From Janthinobacterium sp. Marseille (GTDB lineage: Bacteria > Pseudomonadota > Gammaproteobacteria > Burkholderiales > Burkholderiaceae_D): a stretch of 64,000 nt of DNA. The first letter of the stretch is position 1; every line of letters starts with the position of its first letter. The translations under genes and the position numbers were made by a program. The stretch lies in assembly GCF_000013625.1 (NCBI RefSeq), contig NC_009659.1:3968001-4032000 (forward strand), given 5' to 3'. Positions 53,555-64,000 of this stretch are shown one piece after another. The notes under the pieces were generated by a model. The model was not told the DNA's origin. It did no database searches and saw only the letters and a list, made by a program, of their open reading frames with translations.

Positions 53555-54685
53555 CTATTTCCGCCGACGCCACCACAGCCAGATCCCTGTCACGCCGAGC
53601 ATTCCCAAAGCAAGTCCGCTCAGAAAAGTCAGCGCTTCCAGTGCCACGCCGCCCAATTCGCCGGTATGTAATGGATACACAAATGAAAATGCCTTCGCGC
53701 CGGGATCCAGTTGGTCCCAGCGATAGGCCGCGAGTACTTCCCCGGTTTTTGGCTGCAAATACACCGAGGTCAGGCCGTTGGGATGAGGATCATCAGCCAA
53801 ACGCAGGCGCAAACGGATCGGCTGGTTTGCCTTGGCCGGCAATTGAACATACGTGACAGGATCAGATGGGAATACCGCCTGACCACGCGCAACCAATTGG
53901 TCGAGCGTGACTATCGCCGGTTTGGCTGATTCCTCTTTTGTCAGCACTGGTGGTTTGATTGCTGTGCTACCGCTGAGTGTGGTGACGAACTGCCCGAGCG
54001 GACGCCACGCCATGTAAGCACCGGTCGCAACCGATACAGCAATCAACAGACCCAACACCGCACCGCCGATGCGATGCATATCGAACAAACCACGCAACAA
54101 GCCTTTACCAAGTTCAATTCTCAATGAAGGTGGCCAGCGCTTCGGCCACCATAGTACGAGCCCGCTGATTAGCAACACGAGATAAGCAAGCGCAATCCAG
54201 GCCAGGATGGCTTTGCCAGTGTCTTTCAGCAACAGGGCACTGTGCAATTTGAATGCGAAGTTCACAAAACCATCGTACTCGCCACGCCTGCCCTGCTCAC
54301 GGCCCGTTAGCGGATTGAGATACACCGTACCGCTCCAAGGCTCACCGCGCACCAATACCCAAAAGGTTTCACCCGCTACACGGGGCGGGCGCAGCGTGAA
54401 GTTACTCTTGCTGCCAAAGTCGGTAATCAATTGCTGCCGTATCGCTTCCAGCGTCACCACTGGTGTAACAGTTGAAGCAGAACCCGCCGCCGTATCGGCC
54501 TTGAAAAATTCCGGATGCGCCCACTTGTCGAGCGGCTGCGCGAGAATCAGTATCGCCCCCAGCACACCGACGACCGCCAGTATCCAGCCGACACTTAGCG
54601 CGAGCCAGCGATGGATTTTGACCCAGATGCGCCGCATATTGATGACGCGGGTGGTTGGCGGCTGTGACGGAAAAGAAGTGAGCAT
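53555..54685 (-). CDS. PepSY_TM family iron-uptake reductase (PiuB-like)
   Basis: 376 residues from ATG 54685; ATG 54637 is also possible, and neither has a clear ribosome site. Four transmembrane helices: about 33-54 (after KIHRWLALSVGW), about 157-180, about 206-227 and about 348-370, ending in WLWWRRRK. His in KIHRW, FKLHSALL, DMHRIGG and PLHTGELGG are the conserved putative heme ligands. It is thought to reduce ferric siderophores at the inner membrane. It lies between the FecA-like receptor and cassette 2. Confidence 0.88.
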   Translation of the reverse strand: MLTSFPSQPPTTRVINMRRIWVKIHRWLALSVGWILAVVGVLGAILILAQPLDKWAHPEFFKADTAAGSASTVTPVVTLEAIRQQLITDFGSKSNFTLRPPRVAGETFWVLVRGEPWSGTVYLNPLTGREQGRRGEYDGFVNFAFKLHSALLLKDTGKAILAWIALAYLVLLISGLVLWWPKRWPPSLRIELGKGLLRGLFDMHRIGGAVLGLLIAVSVATGAYMAWRPLGQFVTTLSGSTAIKPPVLTKEESAKPAIVTLDQLVARGQAVFPSDPVTYVQLPAKANQPIRLRLRLADDPHPNGLTSVYLQPKTGEVLAAYRWDQLDPGAKAFSFVYPLHTGELGGVALEALTFLSGLALGMLGVTGIWLWWRRRK

Positions 54686-54696
54686 ATAAATGACAA

Positions 54697-54717
54697 GGCC
54701 GGTCACAATGACCGGCC
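54697..54717 (-). terminator. Hairpin between the FecA-like receptor and PiuB-like genes
   Basis: GGCCGGTCA and TGACCGGCC pair around 3 nt at 54698-54718. There is no convincing T-run, so it may be an mRNA-processing or attenuating hairpin rather than a full terminator. Confidence 0.5.
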
Positions 54718-54751
54718 GTTGGTTAAAGAGCTTGCGATAAAAATTGCTTCA

Positions 54752-56875
54752 TCAAAATGCCAAACGCGCTTGCACATAAATCATGCGAGGTGCGCCGACC
54801 AGCTTGCCCAGATTTCCATCCGTCGTACGTGTGAAGTAGCGCTTATCGGTCAGGTTATTCAAGCCGGCCAAAATCTCCAGGCCTTTCTTGTTCGGGCTCT
54901 TCCAGTTGACTTGTGCATTCCATAAGCGGAAACCGGGAATTAATCCGTTCTCACCATTCACGCTCTCTGCAACAGTATTCCGTTCATCGGCAAATTGGCT
55001 GCTTTGATGCGTACTGGAAAGATTAAAACCCCAAGGACCGGTTTCATACCGCATCCCGACTGTATCTGTATTGCGCGAGTAGAAAGGCACATCATTGCCC
55101 GCGAACGCTCCAGACTCCAAGGTTGCGCGTGTATATGTGTAGTTCGCAAATGCATTAAAACCCGACATTGGCCCTGCCTTATCGAAAGTATAGTCAACCG
55201 CGGTCTCTATACCTTTGTGTTCCGTTTTTCCCAAGTTGAAAAAAGCGAGGTTTGCGCCACTACCAACTGATTGGATTTGATTATCGAATCTGATATTAAA
55301 AGCTGTTATCTCGGCCGATACTTGCTTGCTCTTCCAACGTGCGCCTGCCTCAACAGTCTTCGCCAATTCCGGTTTCAATGGATTGCCAGGAGTCATGGTA
55401 TTCAACTGCGTATTTTGCACAACACCAAACGACGTACCGTAGTTAGCAAATAATGTAATGTCCTGCGTCAGCAGGTACGCGACATTCAGCGATGGCAGGG
55501 GCTTATTATTTTTCACCTCGAAATCAGCACCTGTGGTGCGATCATGACGCAGCGAGTTGATGTGTTCAAAACGTACACCCGGTGTAATACGCCATGCGCC
55601 GAACGCAATTTTGTCATCTATGTATATCGAATGTGCATCCGTAGAATTATCAAAAGTCGTCTGTGCGCCCAAAGCCCCTGTCGTCACGGATTCGCTGTAG
55701 ACGTTATCATCGCCGCGTTCGCGGATATACCGATAGCCAACAGTGACATCGTTGGTCGTATTCCCAATGTTAAAACGCTGTGTATAGCGCGGTTCAATAC
55801 CCAAGGTTTGATAGCTGCGCGGCTGATGCTGGATACTGACCGCATTTGTTGTTCTGTTCACCGTGTACAAGGTACTTTGGCGATTGCTCTCATTGTAGTA
55901 AGTGCGAATCTCGAATTCCTGTGTATCAGAAATCGTATTTATGTAGCCGATATCGAAAGCAGTACGGTCACCACTCCAATAATCTGTAGGACGGGTGTTC
56001 TGGAAAGGATCGGCATTGTATTGTGCAACCGTCAGTCCACCTGGTGTACGCGACGTAACATCGTAATAGGAAAACTTACCGTAGATTTCCGAAGTCGGGC
56101 TCAACTCGTAACGGAACTTCAGCGCGAGGTCGTTTACTTTTTCATCACTGCCTACGCGCCAATCGCTGCCGCTCATGCCCGAGTACAGCACAGCAAAACC
56201 CAAGCCGTTTTCCAGCTGATTACCGGCAAATGCACTGTACTGTGTGTTGCTGCCGCCCTTGCTGTAATCGTTCTGGCGTATCGATACATCACCGGTTGCA
56301 CCTGGTGTCGTAGGGATGGAACGGGTCTTGAAGTTGATAATGCCGCCTACGTTTTGCGGGCCATAGCGAACCGCACCACCACCGCGCACGACATCGACCG
56401 ATTCCACATTATTCAAGCTGACAGGTGCAAACGATAGTTGCGGCTGTCCATATGGCGCGTTCGCCATTGGGATGCCATCCAGCAAAATCGTGGAACGCGG
56501 CGAGTAACGCCCTGCCAGACCACGCACACCAACGTTGAGTGAGATCGCACTACCTGCGCTACCGGAGTTGTCGCTGACCTGCACGCCAGGTATGCGACGC
56601 ATTACATCGCTGATGCTGGCTGCGCCGGAATTTTCTATCTCTTCTTTTTTAACAACTGTACGCGCGCCGGCATAGCGTTTCACGCTGTTTTGCAAACCAG
56701 TGCCCAACAAATCACCACTGACCTGAATTGCTTCCAGCGTAGCAGGTTCATCACCGGTAGTTGTCGCTTGCTGCGCATGTACCATGCCCGACATGACCAT
56801 CACCGCGAGGGAAACCGCGGCTGAACATTTCAGCTTGCGCAGCGATACTGATTTACGGCTGTGAATTTTAGCCAT
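54752..56875 (-). CDS. FecA-like TonB-dependent receptor
   Basis: 707 residues from ATG 56875 (GGAG upstream). Signal peptide MAKIHSRKSVSLRKLKCSAA... to MVHAQQ. The plug holds ILLDGIPMANAPYGQPQ and VDVVRGGGAVRYGPQNVGGIINFKTRS, the FecA-type pattern. The barrel ends VQARLAF. It lacks the N-terminal secretin-like signalling domain of E. coli FecA, and there are no fecI/fecR genes, so it is a simple transporter. Substrate may be ferric citrate or another chelate. An excellent Fur box is upstream. Confidence 0.92.
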   Translation of the reverse strand: MAKIHSRKSVSLRKLKCSAAVSLAVMVMSGMVHAQQATTTGDEPATLEAIQVSGDLLGTGLQNSVKRYAGARTVVKKEEIENSGAASISDVMRRIPGVQVSDNSGSAGSAISLNVGVRGLAGRYSPRSTILLDGIPMANAPYGQPQLSFAPVSLNNVESVDVVRGGGAVRYGPQNVGGIINFKTRSIPTTPGATGDVSIRQNDYSKGGSNTQYSAFAGNQLENGLGFAVLYSGMSGSDWRVGSDEKVNDLALKFRYELSPTSEIYGKFSYYDVTSRTPGGLTVAQYNADPFQNTRPTDYWSGDRTAFDIGYINTISDTQEFEIRTYYNESNRQSTLYTVNRTTNAVSIQHQPRSYQTLGIEPRYTQRFNIGNTTNDVTVGYRYIRERGDDNVYSESVTTGALGAQTTFDNSTDAHSIYIDDKIAFGAWRITPGVRFEHINSLRHDRTTGADFEVKNNKPLPSLNVAYLLTQDITLFANYGTSFGVVQNTQLNTMTPGNPLKPELAKTVEAGARWKSKQVSAEITAFNIRFDNQIQSVGSGANLAFFNLGKTEHKGIETAVDYTFDKAGPMSGFNAFANYTYTRATLESGAFAGNDVPFYSRNTDTVGMRYETGPWGFNLSSTHQSSQFADERNTVAESVNGENGLIPGFRLWNAQVNWKSPNKKGLEILAGLNNLTDKRYFTRTTDGNLGKLVGAPRMIYVQARLAF

Positions 56876-56904
56876 GGGTAGTTCTCCGTTTTGACAAGTA
56901 CGCA

Positions 56905-56956
56905 CTGGCTGATCTGCTGACAGCGCGACGTGGTCGGCGGGGAGAGAATGGCTGGC
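56905..56956 (-). promoter_or_regulatory. Shared leader motif of TonB receptor genes (copy 4)
   Basis: Plus-strand CTGGCTGATCTGC (56905-56917) and ATGGCTGGC (56948-56956), matching the leaders of the two Fiu-like receptors although the coding sequences belong to different receptor classes. Confidence 0.5.
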
Positions 56957-56994
56957 GAAAATGGGGGACAAATCAGACAGATTTGTCTAGATAC

Positions 56995-57015
56995 GCAATG
57001 ATAATGATTCGCGTT
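56995..57015 (-). promoter_or_regulatory. Fur box upstream of the FecA-like receptor
   Basis: GCAATGATAATGATTCGCGT is the best Fur match in the window, about 120 bp before the start. Confidence 0.8.
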
Positions 57016-57086
57016 TTCGGGGTCAATGAATTCTGCGGCTCTGTTGCTTTTTTGGTGGCGCAAACCAGTCTGCTTGCGCCACCCTC

Positions 57087-57896
57087 TCACACAACTTTCA
57101 GTTTTGAAAACTCCGGATTTCCCGGCGGAAATGCAGGCTTCAGCTTGTTCAGTTTTTCCAGCACGATGCTGCTGATGACCAGATTGCGATGCGTCTTCGA
57201 GTCGGCCGGGATAACGTACCACGGCGCATGATCGGCATCCGTTTCGCGTATGACTTCTTCATACTGGTCCTGGTAGGCACCCCAGTATTTGCGCTCCTCC
57301 AGGTCGGCAGGATCAAACTTCCAATGCTTGTTTGGATCGGCGATCCGCTCTTCCAGGCGTTTCTTTTGTTCGTCCGCGGAGATGTGCAGGAAGAACTTCA
57401 TGATGACGGTTCCTGTTTCACTCAGCATGCGTTCAAAGTCACGGATATGCTGATAGCGTCGCTTGCATTCCTTGTCGTCTATCCAGTCGTGCACACGCGT
57501 AATCAGTACGTCTTCGTAGTGACTGCGATTGAAGATGGTGAATTCACCCAGCGCCGGCACCTGTTTGTGGATGCGCCACAGGAAATCATGCGCTTTCTCT
57601 TCCGTGCTCGGTGACTTGAATGCCACACTGCTTACACCCAGCGGATCAATCTTGCCGAAGACCCCGCGCACCGTGCCGTCCTTGCCCGAGGTATCCATGC
57701 CCTGCAGCACGATCAGGATCTTGTGCTTGCGTTCCGCGTAAAGGATTTCCTGCAGCTCGGCGATCTGTTGCGCCTGCTGCTCAACCAGCAATTTATCCTG
57801 CTCCTTGTCGCCACTGGAAAGCGGCTTTTCTCCCGCCGCCGCATCAGCTACTTTTTGTTTCTTGTCTGCACGGAATGATTGCTGGACGCCGGCCAT
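57087..57896 (-). CDS. ppk2: Polyphosphate kinase 2 family protein
   Basis: 269 residues from ATG 57896 with GGGAGA upstream. Walker A GMDTSGKDG (67-74), then FNRSHYEDVLITRVH (Walker B region) and the lid with RIADPNKHWKFDPADLEERKYW. PPK2 enzymes use polyphosphate to phosphorylate nucleotides. One PPK2 domain, so a class I or III type; which cannot be told by eye. It ends 90 bp from the FecA-like gene's Fur box and follows the CoA-binding gene closely. Confidence 0.92.
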   Translation of the reverse strand: MAGVQQSFRADKKQKVADAAAGEKPLSSGDKEQDKLLVEQQAQQIAELQEILYAERKHKILIVLQGMDTSGKDGTVRGVFGKIDPLGVSSVAFKSPSTEEKAHDFLWRIHKQVPALGEFTIFNRSHYEDVLITRVHDWIDDKECKRRYQHIRDFERMLSETGTVIMKFFLHISADEQKKRLEERIADPNKHWKFDPADLEERKYWGAYQDQYEEVIRETDADHAPWYVIPADSKTHRNLVISSIVLEKLNKLKPAFPPGNPEFSKLKVV

Positions 57897-57898
57897 TT

Positions 57899-58351
57899 TT
57901 ATCTCCCTTTCGCCTGTTCGGCACGCCATCTGGCGTGGTCGACTTTGGTACAACGATCTGCCACGGCATCCAGCCCTGCCGCGCGCGCCTTGTTGGTCGC
58001 CGCTTCATTGACGATCCCCATTTGCAGCCAAAAGGCGCGGGCTTTGATCGCAATCGCCTCGTCAGCGATGGGTTCGACCAGTTCAGACTTGCGGAATACA
58101 TCCACCAGGTCGATCCGGATCTGCTGCTCTGCGAGCGCAGCAGCGGCCTGTGTCAGCGTGGCATAGCAATGCTCGCCCAGGATATGCGTACCCGCACAGA
58201 CCGGATTGACCGGAATAATGCGGTAACCATGCTGCTGTAAATATTCGGCCACGTAATGGCTGGGGCGATCTGGTTTGGGTGAAATGCCAACCACCGCGAT
58301 GACGCGTGATTCGGCCAGTATCTTGTCGGCTATCTGGAGATCATTATTCAT
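57899..58351 (-). CDS. CoA-binding domain protein (YccU-like)
   Basis: 150 residues from ATG 58351. Rossmann-like CoA-binding fold: ILAESRVIAVVGISPKPDRPSHYVAEYLQQHGYRIIPVNP, then IDLVDVFRKSELVEPIADEAI and AFWLQMGIVNEAATNKARAAGL. Similar to YccU and to the N-terminal half of acyl-CoA synthetases. Function unknown. Non-ATG codons up to 58582 would run across the ATP synthase terminator and are rejected. Stop is 2 bp from the ppk2 start. Confidence 0.88.
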   Translation of the reverse strand: MNNDLQIADKILAESRVIAVVGISPKPDRPSHYVAEYLQQHGYRIIPVNPVCAGTHILGEHCYATLTQAAAALAEQQIRIDLVDVFRKSELVEPIADEAIAIKARAFWLQMGIVNEAATNKARAAGLDAVADRCTKVDHARWRAEQAKGR

Positions 58352-58365
58352 GGATTCTTTTTTCC

Positions 58366-58397
58366 AAAAACAAAAAGGGCAGCCTGAGCTGCCCTTT
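58366..58397 (-). terminator. Terminator of the ATP synthase operon
   Basis: On the minus strand AAAGGGCAGC and GCTGCCCTTT pair around TCAG, followed by TTGTTTTTGG. It lies 22 bp after atpC. Confidence 0.88.
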
Positions 58398-58418
58398 ATT
58401 GTATGCGGAATTCGCAGA

Positions 58419-58841
58419 TTAGCGTTTTTGACGCAATCTTTGGATCGCCGCCAACTGTGCAATCGCGCTGGCCAATTCGGCCTGTGCTTGTGCGTAGTCG
58501 ATTTTCGATTCTTTATTGACCAGTGCTTCTTCGGCCAATTGTTTAGCTTCCGCTGCCTTCGCTTCATCCAGGTCGCCACCACGGATCGCGGTGTCGGCCA
58601 AAACCGTAACTACATGCGGTTGCACTTCCAGGATACCGCCGGCGACGAAGACAAATTCATCTTCAGCCTGGCCTGTAACCTTGATGCGTACCGCACCTGG
58701 TCGGATGCGTGTAATCAAAGGCGTATGTCCCGGCAAAATCCCGAGCTCGCCCGATTCACCCGGCAGCGCGACAAATTCTGCCTCGCCGGAGAAGATTTCT
58801 TCTTCGGCTGAGACCACGTCTACGCGCATTGTATGTGCCAT
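58419..58841 (-). CDS. atpC: ATP synthase epsilon subunit
   Basis: 140 residues. N-terminal beta-sandwich with [42 protein letters not shown] and C-terminal helical hairpin ([16 protein letters not shown]...IQRLRQ). It is part of the central stalk and inhibits ATP hydrolysis. Last gene of the atp operon; AAGG precedes the ATG. Confidence 0.97.
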   Translation of the reverse strand: MAHTMRVDVVSAEEEIFSGEAEFVALPGESGELGILPGHTPLITRIRPGAVRIKVTGQAEDEFVFVAGGILEVQPHVVTVLADTAIRGGDLDEAKAAEAKQLAEEALVNKESKIDYAQAQAELASAIAQLAAIQRLRQKR

Positions 58842-58938
58842 GTTAGAACCTTATTCATTCGTTCAAAGATCGATACAGGACCGATACGAACTTGCAGCTA
58901 ACTCACTGCGGTAAAGCAGTGTGTTAGCTGCTCAACGA

Positions 58939-60363
<1,425 letters not shown>

Positions 60364-60415
60364 TTAAAATCTGGTTGTTGAGGACAGCGTATTGCTACGC
60401 CGTCCAGCAATCGAA

Positions 60416-61285
60416 TTAAACCGCAGCCGCTCCGGCGACGATCTCGGAAAGTTCTTTCGTAATCGCTGCTTGACGCGTCTTGTTATAGACCAGCTTCAAT
60501 TCGCTAATCACGCTACCGGCGTTGTCGCTTGCCGACTTCATCGCCACCATGCGAGCCGATTGCTCGGACGCGAGGTTTTCAGCAACAGCCTGGAAAATCA
60601 GCGCTTCAACGTAACGCACCAACAATTCGTCAATCACGGTTTGCGCATCAGGTTCGTAGATGTAATCCCATGCCAGCGAATCTTCATCTGCCTTCAGCTT
60701 GTCGACCGCTAATGGCAGCAGTTGCTCCATCATCGGTTCTTGCTTCATCGTGTTAATGAACTTGGTGTAGACGACGTAAACCGCGTCCAGCTTGCCATCC
60801 TGATACGCATCAAGCATCACCTTGACTGGACCAATCAACTTGTCCAGGTGCGGGGTGTCGCCGATTTGTACCGCATGCGACACGACACGCGCGCCGATAC
60901 GATTCAGGAAGCCCAAACCTTTGTTACCGATTGCAACTGCTTCGACTTTCTTGCCTTCTGCTTCCAACTCGCGCAGCTTGGTGGTCACGATACGCAAGGA
61001 GTTTGTGTTCATACCGCCGCACAAACCCTTGTCAGTCGTAACGATAATAAAGCCGACTGTCTTCGACGCATCCGACTTCACCAGAAATGGATGCGTATAT
61101 TCCGGATTGGCTTGCGACAGATTCGCAGCGATATTGCGAATCTTGTCGCTGTAAGGACGTGCCGCATGCATCCGGTCTTGCGCTTTACGCATTTTGGACG
61201 CAGCGACCATTTCCATCGCCTTGGTGATCTTCTTCGTATTTTCTACGCTCTTGATCTTGCCACGTATCTCTTTGCCTGAAGCCAT
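60416..61285 (-). CDS. atpG: ATP synthase gamma subunit
   Basis: 289 residues. [36 protein letters not shown] start and C-terminal [37 protein letters not shown] are the family ends. Rotor shaft of F1. AAGGAG lies 9 nt before the ATG. Confidence 0.98.
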   Translation of the reverse strand: MASGKEIRGKIKSVENTKKITKAMEMVAASKMRKAQDRMHAARPYSDKIRNIAANLSQANPEYTHPFLVKSDASKTVGFIIVTTDKGLCGGMNTNSLRIVTTKLRELEAEGKKVEAVAIGNKGLGFLNRIGARVVSHAVQIGDTPHLDKLIGPVKVMLDAYQDGKLDAVYVVYTKFINTMKQEPMMEQLLPLAVDKLKADEDSLAWDYIYEPDAQTVIDELLVRYVEALIFQAVAENLASEQSARMVAMKSASDNAGSVISELKLVYNKTRQAAITKELSEIVAGAAAV

Positions 61286-61312
61286 GAGTTGTTACTCCTT
61301 ATAGCCCCAGAA

Positions 61313-62848
61313 TCAGAACGATTTTTTGAAATCAGCAATCGCAGCAGCCAATACAGCTTCGTCGTCTTTCTCGAGCTTTTTGGTGTCTTCGATTTTTTGC
61401 AGCAATGCTGCGTGGCTGGACTTCATGAAACCGTGCAGACCCGATTCAAACGCGAGTACTTGCTTAACTTCGAGGTCATCGAAATAACCCTTGTTGACCG
61501 CGAACAGCGAAACCGCCATCAACGAAGTCGACAATGGTGCGTACTGTGCCTGTTTCAACAATTCTGTAACGCGTGCACCGCGGTCCAGTTGTTTGCGGGT
61601 CGAAGCATCGAGGTCGGAAGCGAACTGCGCAAACGCTGCCAATTCACGGTATTGCGCCAAGTCGGTACGGATACCGCCGGACAAGCCCTTGATGACTTTG
61701 GTTTGAGCTGCACCACCAACGCGCGACACCGAGATACCGGCGTTAATCGCAGGACGTACACCCGAGTTGAACAAGGATGTTTCCAGGAAGATCTGACCGT
61801 CGGTAATCGAAATTACGTTGGTTGGAACGAATGCGGAAACGTCGCCTGCTTGTGTTTCGATGATAGGCAATGCTGTCAACGAACCGGTTTTACCTTTAAC
61901 GGCACCTTTGGTGAACGCTTCGACGTAGTCGGCGTTAACACGTGCTGCGCGTTCGAGCAAACGGCTGTGGAGATAGAACACGTCGCCAGGGAACGCTTCA
62001 CGGCCTGGTGGACGGCGCAACAGCAGGGAAACCTGACGGTACGCAACAGCTTGTTTCGACAAATCGTCATACACGATCAGCGCATCTTCACCGCGGTCGC
62101 GGAAGTATTCGCCCATCGCGCAGCCGGAGTAGGCCGATACGAATTGCATCGCAGCGGATTCCGATGCGGTTGCAGCAACCACGATCGTGTATTCCATTGC
62201 GCCGTGCTGCTCAAGTGCGCGCACGATGTTTTTGATCGACGATGCTTTTTGACCGATCGCAACATAGATACATGTTACGCCCTGGCCTTTTTGGTTGATG
62301 ATGGCATCGATCGCAACAGCTGTTTTACCAGTTTGACGATCGCCAATGATCAATTCACGTTGGCCGCGGCCGATAGGCACCATCGCGTCAATAGCCTTGA
62401 TACCGGTTTGCATCGGTTGATCAACGGATTGACGGGCGATAACGCCTGGAGCGATTTTTTCGATAGGGGTGGTCAACTTGGTGTTGATTGGACCCTTACC
62501 ATCGATTGGCTGACCCAGTGCATTGACCACACGGCCACACAGTTCCGGACCAATCGGCACTTCCAGAATGCGACCGGTACATTTAACTGTATCGCCTTCG
62601 GAAATGTGTTCGTATTCACCCAAGATAACGGCACCGACGGAGTCACGCTCCAGGTTCAGCGCGAGGCCGAACGTGTTGCCTGGGAACTCCAGCATCTCGC
62701 CTTGCATAACGTCGGACAGACCGTGGATGCGGCAGATACCGTCGGACACGGAAATGACCGTGCCTTGATTGCGAATCTCAGCTGTGTCGCCGAGCCCTTG
62801 AATCCGGCTCTTGATCAGTTCGCTGATTTCAGACGGGTTGAGTTGCAT
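61313..62848 (-). CDS. atpA: ATP synthase alpha subunit
   Basis: 511 residues. Walker A GDRQTGKT near 170, and the signature [13 protein letters not shown] near 364. Non-catalytic nucleotide-binding subunit of F1. TAGGAG precedes the ATG. It lies 27 bp upstream of atpG. Confidence 0.98.
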   Translation of the reverse strand: MQLNPSEISELIKSRIQGLGDTAEIRNQGTVISVSDGICRIHGLSDVMQGEMLEFPGNTFGLALNLERDSVGAVILGEYEHISEGDTVKCTGRILEVPIGPELCGRVVNALGQPIDGKGPINTKLTTPIEKIAPGVIARQSVDQPMQTGIKAIDAMVPIGRGQRELIIGDRQTGKTAVAIDAIINQKGQGVTCIYVAIGQKASSIKNIVRALEQHGAMEYTIVVAATASESAAMQFVSAYSGCAMGEYFRDRGEDALIVYDDLSKQAVAYRQVSLLLRRPPGREAFPGDVFYLHSRLLERAARVNADYVEAFTKGAVKGKTGSLTALPIIETQAGDVSAFVPTNVISITDGQIFLETSLFNSGVRPAINAGISVSRVGGAAQTKVIKGLSGGIRTDLAQYRELAAFAQFASDLDASTRKQLDRGARVTELLKQAQYAPLSTSLMAVSLFAVNKGYFDDLEVKQVLAFESGLHGFMKSSHAALLQKIEDTKKLEKDDEAVLAAAIADFKKSF

Positions 62849-62900
62849 ATAAACTCCTAAAATTTTTCTCTGTAGCTTAGGCTAGGGGCCCGGGCGACGA

Positions 62901-63434
62901 TTACGCAGTCAACGCAACTTGCATCTGTTGCAGTTTCGCGCGCACCGAGGTGTCGAGCACTTCATCACCGACAACGACGCGCACACCACCAATCAGTGCA
63001 CCATCAACGGTGACTGTCGGGTTGAGCTTGCGGCCGAATTTCTTTTCCAGCGTTGCGACCAGTTCGGTCAACTGCGCTGACGACAGTTCAAACGCGCTGA
63101 CGATTTCTGCGTCAGCTGCGCCTTCTTGCGCATTTTTCAATGCGTGGAACTGAGTCGCGATTTCCGGCAACAGCGTCAAGCGGTCGTTTTGCACCAGCAT
63201 GTTGATGAAGTTTTTCGCTTCAGCGCCAACCGGCGATTTGAGCGCCGAAATGAATGTGCTGCTGATCAGGTCGTCCGACACTTTAGGGTTGTGCGCCAAT
63301 GCATATACATCGGGATTCGCAGCAACCTGTGCCATTTCGGAGACCAGATTAGCCCAGCTATTCAGATCGGCAGCTTTCGCCACACGGAACAGAGCTTCGG
63401 CGTAAGGACGGGCAATCGTTGCGAGTTCGGCCAT
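62901..63434 (-). CDS. atpH: ATP synthase delta subunit
   Basis: 177 residues. [14 protein letters not shown] start, and a C-terminal [24 protein letters not shown] of the OSCP/delta family. Links F1 to the b-subunit stalk. It starts 2 bp after atpF. Confidence 0.97.
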   Translation of the reverse strand: MAELATIARPYAEALFRVAKAADLNSWANLVSEMAQVAANPDVYALAHNPKVSDDLISSTFISALKSPVGAEAKNFINMLVQNDRLTLLPEIATQFHALKNAQEGAADAEIVSAFELSSAQLTELVATLEKKFGRKLNPTVTVDGALIGGVRVVVGDEVLDTSVRAKLQQMQVALTA

Positions 63435-63436
63435 GA

Positions 63437-63907
63437 TTACAGCTCGGCTTTCAGTTGGTTCAACAGATCGGCGTGGACAGTAGCATTGACTTCGCGCTTC
63501 AGGATTTGCTCAGCGCCCTTAACTGCCAGGGTAGCGACCTGGTCACGCAATGCTTCGCGAACCTGGGTAACTTGCTGATCTGCATCTGCTTTAGCAGCGG
63601 CCAGGATACGTGCAGCTTCTTCAGCAGCAGTTTTCTTGGCTTCTTCAATAATGCTTTGGCCGCGCTTCTCAGCATCGCTGATACGCTTTTGACCTGCTTC
63701 TTGCGCGGAAGCGAGTTCTGCCTGGGCGCGCTTTTCAGCGACAGCCAGATCAGACTTGCCACGTTCGGCTGCTGCCAAACCATCCGCGATCTTCTTGGCG
63801 CGCTCATCGAGCGCATTCATCAGTGGCGGCCACACGAATTTCATCGTGAAGCCTGCCAGGATGAAGAAGACCACGAACTGCGCAATCAAAGTTGCATTTA
63901 AGTTCAT
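63437..63907 (-). CDS. atpF: ATP synthase b subunit
   Basis: 156 residues. One N-terminal transmembrane helix (about 6-26, [23 protein letters not shown]) and a long charged helix with many Ala, Glu and Lys. Peripheral stalk of Fo. AGAAGGAA precedes the ATG. Confidence 0.97.
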
Positions 63908-63975
63908 GGTAATTCCTTCTCTAAGTATCGTGTGCCGAAAATATCTTCAGCGTGAGAACCGGTACAGTGACCGAA

Positions 63976-64000
63976 TTACTTAGCGATGAACGGGTTTGCG
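63976..64000 (-). CDS. atpE: ATP synthase c subunit, C-terminal fragment (cut by window edge)
   Basis: The last residues ANPFIAK followed by TAA match the usual end of the c subunit, and the position directly upstream of atpF confirms it. The rest lies beyond the window. Confidence 0.88.

Noticed and set aside
54686..54706. GTG start at 54706 for the PiuB-like gene
   Set aside because: It lies within a perfect hairpin and lacks a ribosome site; ATG 54685 is more plausible.
57899..58582. Long N-terminal extension of the CoA-binding protein
   Set aside because: It would run back through the ATP synthase terminator and into atpC; the ATG at 58351 gives the full conserved domain.
61289..62860. 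523-codon open frame on the plus strand opposite atpA
   Set aside because: Same mirror effect; atpA is certain from its motifs and ribosome site.

Overview
The window reads as a chromosomal segment of a betaproteobacterium of the Burkholderiales, most likely an Oxalobacteraceae member close to Herminiimonas/Janthinobacterium. This is inferred from protein character (Rep, PriA, GlpD, MscS, ElaB/YqjE), operon layouts and moderate GC content; no database search was possible. It is almost fully coding. There is no phage, IS element or CRISPR array. Most genes, including the ATP synthase operon, lie on the minus strand, which suggests that replication forks run right to left and that the main origin lies beyond the right edge.

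Layout. 0-4 kb: a three-gene unit, carbamate kinase - AllH-type DUF2877 protein - PyrR-type phosphoribosyltransferase, divergent from a NodD-like LysR regulator. 4-12.5 kb: tRNA-Arg, a membrane-anchored cytochrome c5, an ElaB/YqjE envelope trio, an orphan dihydrolipoamide-dehydrogenase-like enzyme, an ElyC-like DUF218 protein, a TonB-like lipoprotein, proline iminopeptidase, an MscS channel and a PACE efflux pump. 12.6-15.4 kb: a tRNA-Val/tRNA-Asp operon with a clear promoter, an odd degenerate repeat field after tRNA-Asp, and a Fur-box-preceded siderophore receptor. 15.6-28 kb: QueH, a chemoreceptor, DNA polymerase IV, several small conserved proteins, Rep helicase and a KtrAB potassium uptake pair. 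28-32.5 kb: MarC and a complete ectR-ectABCD (hydroxy)ectoine locus. 32.6-38 kb: small proteins, PriA, a 1.1-kb non-coding array of DnaA boxes, and HemE. 38-42 kb: GlpD, an HD-GYP-like protein, a YegP-like protein and Hsp20.

42.4-57 kb is an iron-acquisition island. A plus-strand reductase unit (small PepSY_TM protein, DUF2271 protein with a flavinylation motif, DUF4198 protein, ApbE, membrane-anchored CysJ-like flavoreductase) faces a minus-strand receptor unit (FecA-like receptor, PepSY_TM reductase, then two tandem receptor/PiuC cassettes). Fur-like boxes precede several of these genes, and all four TonB receptors of the window share a leader motif. The genes fit together as uptake of ferric chelates through the outer membrane followed by reductive iron release driven by NAD(P)H across the inner membrane.

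57-64 kb: PPK2, a CoA-binding protein and the F1Fo ATP synthase operon (atpE-F-H-A-G-D-C, atpE cut by the window edge) ending in a terminator.

The most notable signals are: (1) three degenerate ~390-bp tandem units between priA and hemE carrying nine same-orientation DnaA boxes; (2) the predicted flavinylated electron-transfer chain; (3) a 13-bp complementarity that could hide the hsp20 start codon; (4) the shared receptor leaders and the duplicated receptor-piuC cassette.
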